Origin: Fusibacter paucivorans
GTDB taxonomy: Bacteria > Bacillota > Clostridia > Peptostreptococcales > Acidaminobacteraceae
Reading direction: 5' to 3'
Length of the DNA: 64,000 nucleotides
NCBI RefSeq assembly: GCF_018390735.1
Contig: NZ_JAHBCL010000011.1
Coordinates: 62,001-126,000 of the forward strand
Part shown: positions 63,030 through 64,000 of the stretch, piece by piece
Position numbering within the stretch: the first letter of the stretch is position 1
Layout: each line of letters opens with the position of its first letter
Translations under genes and position numbers: made by a program
The notes under the pieces: model-generated
The model's database searches: none
Told to the model about the DNA's origin: nothing
What the model saw: the letters and a program-made list of their open reading frames with translations, nothing else

Positions 63030-63797
63030 ATGGAAGAAAGAAATACTGGTATTACAATAGAAGCGTCAGAGGTTAGTATTCGCTATCGCACGGGTGATTT
63101 CAAAGATATTGGATTGAAAGAATGGGTTATTCGAAAAATCAGAAAAGATTACCATGTCGAGGAGTTTATGGCGGTAAAAGGTGTTACTTTTAAACTGTAT
63201 GAAGGAGACTTACTGGGCATTATTGGAACAAATGGTTCTGGAAAATCTACTCTTCTGAAAGCAATTACGGGAATTATGGAACCAACAAATGGATATGTAA
63301 AAGTTACAGGGCAAATTGCTGCATTATTGGAATTAGGCTCAGGGTTTGATGGAAATCTTACTGTAAAAGAAAATGCATATTTACGTGGTGCGATGTTAGG
63401 ATATACAAAGAGTTTTATGGATGAAAAGTACAAAGAGATTATTTCCTTTTCTGAGCTTGATAATTTTTCTAATAGACCTTTTAAGCAATTATCTACTGGT
63501 ATGCAAACGAGATTGGCTTTTTCAATTGCTTCACTTGTGCAGCCAGAGATCCTTATTCTAGATGAAGTTTTATCTGTTGGAGATGGAGCGTTTCAAGAAA
63601 AGAGTGCAAGAAAAATGCGAGAGATAATAAGTAATGGGGCTACAACAATTCTTGTATCACATTCATTAGAACAAATTAAAGAGTTATGTAATAAAATTCT
63701 TTGGTTGCATAAGGGTGAACAGGTTGCTTTTGGTGATAATGTTGCAGAAATATGTGATAATTATCAGCATTTTTTAAATGGAGATGTGATTTCATAA
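63030..63797 (+). CDS. ABC polysaccharide exporter ATPase (Wzt/TagH-like)
   Basis: 255 residues from ATG 63030 (AAGGAT before it; earlier ATG at 63012 overlaps the permease). Walker A GTNGSGKST (66-74), signature LSTGMQTRLAFS, the variant typical of Wzt and TagH, Walker B ILILDEV and switch histidine LVSHSLEQ. It has no C-terminal carbohydrate-binding domain, which O-antigen Wzt proteins with chain-cap recognition carry. Powers export of lipid-linked glycan with the permease just upstream. Confidence 0.93.
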   Translation: MEERNTGITIEASEVSIRYRTGDFKDIGLKEWVIRKIRKDYHVEEFMAVKGVTFKLYEGDLLGIIGTNGSGKSTLLKAITGIMEPTNGYVKVTGQIAALLELGSGFDGNLTVKENAYLRGAMLGYTKSFMDEKYKEIISFSELDNFSNRPFKQLSTGMQTRLAFSIASLVQPEILILDEVLSVGDGAFQEKSARKMREIISNGATTILVSHSLEQIKELCNKILWLHKGEQVAFGDNVAEICDNYQHFLNGDVIS

Positions 63798-63898
63798 TTT
63801 TCTTATGCAGTAATGCTACTTTCTTCACAGAACCTATCGTTTTATGGAAATTTGTCATAGCGGTAGGTTGATTTGTTTATACGAAAGAAGGTTTTCAT

Positions 63899-64000
63899 AT
63901 GACAACAGTTGTGATACCTAATTACAATGGTTTAGTATATCTTAAAGATTGCTTAGAAGCACTTGAACAACAAACATACAAGGACTTTGAGATTCTTGTT
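63899..64000 (+). CDS. Family 2 glycosyltransferase, N-terminal fragment
   Basis: ATG 63899 after AAAGAAGG opens a frame to the window edge (34 codons). It starts with the GT-A opening VVIPNYNGLVYLKDCLEALE and QQTYKDFEILV, typical of GT2 enzymes. The gene continues outside the window. Confidence 0.8.
   Translation, partial: MTTVVIPNYNGLVYLKDCLEALEQQTYKDFEILV

Overview
The window reads as chromosome of an anaerobic, amino-acid-fermenting Firmicute, most likely a Clostridia-class bacterium. The evidence is a complete B12-dependent lysine-aminomutase cluster under a sigma-54 promoter, several proteins with S-layer homology (SLH) domains, strong GGAGG-type ribosome binding sites, rho-independent terminators everywhere, and no ribosomal or tRNA genes to place it more exactly. 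Two TolC-like proteins and an ADP-heptose pathway look Gram-negative at first sight, but both occur in S-layer-bearing Firmicutes.

Layout. 1-3.5 kb: a truncated CapA-family gene (minus strand) diverges from ispE, which overlaps a GntR regulator, followed by a DUF1934 protein and a membrane protein with a degenerate GGDEF domain. 3.6-11.3 kb: a sigma-54 activator, a near-perfect -24/-12 promoter, then kdd-kamA-kamB-kamD-kamE for lysine fermentation (2,3- and 5,6-aminomutases plus 3,5-diaminohexanoate dehydrogenase). 11.2-14.5 kb: a promoter/terminator leader, then the cobalt ECF transporter cbiM-cbiQ-cbiO, which supplies metal for the B12-dependent KamDE, and a DUF3842 gene. 14.5-15.5 kb: almost 1 kb with no large gene. 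It holds what I read as three small C-rich RNAs of the same architecture (hairpin with a C-run loop, another C-run, intrinsic terminator), two on plus and one on minus; this is the most unusual part of the window.

15.5-40.9 kb: cell-surface and signalling genes. A FapA-type (DUF342) protein and a GAF protein, a 2253-residue IPT/TIG-repeat secreted protein followed by two SLH proteins, a soluble chemoreceptor with a zinc-binding CZB domain, CorA, a carboxy-terminal protease, the probable main S-layer protein with a strong promoter and a structured leader, and two tandem secreted TolC-like proteins.

41.2-64 kb: a surface-glycan locus, visibly more A/T-rich from about 45.5 kb. It has an O-antigen-ligase-like membrane protein (minus strand), a polyisoprenyl-phosphate sugar transferase to start chains, dTDP-L-rhamnose genes (rmlC, B, A, D, the last fused to a second SDR enzyme), ADP-heptose genes (hldE, gmhA, gmhB; no hldD seen), glycosyltransferases (GT2, GT9, RgpF-like), a coiled-coil FkbM methyltransferase, an MBOAT/AlgJ-like O-acetylation pair and a Wzm/Wzt ABC exporter. 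Read together these would build a rhamnose- and heptose-containing, methylated and acetylated polysaccharide, export it by ABC transporter and probably ligate it to the S-layer or wall. The window ends inside another GT2 gene.
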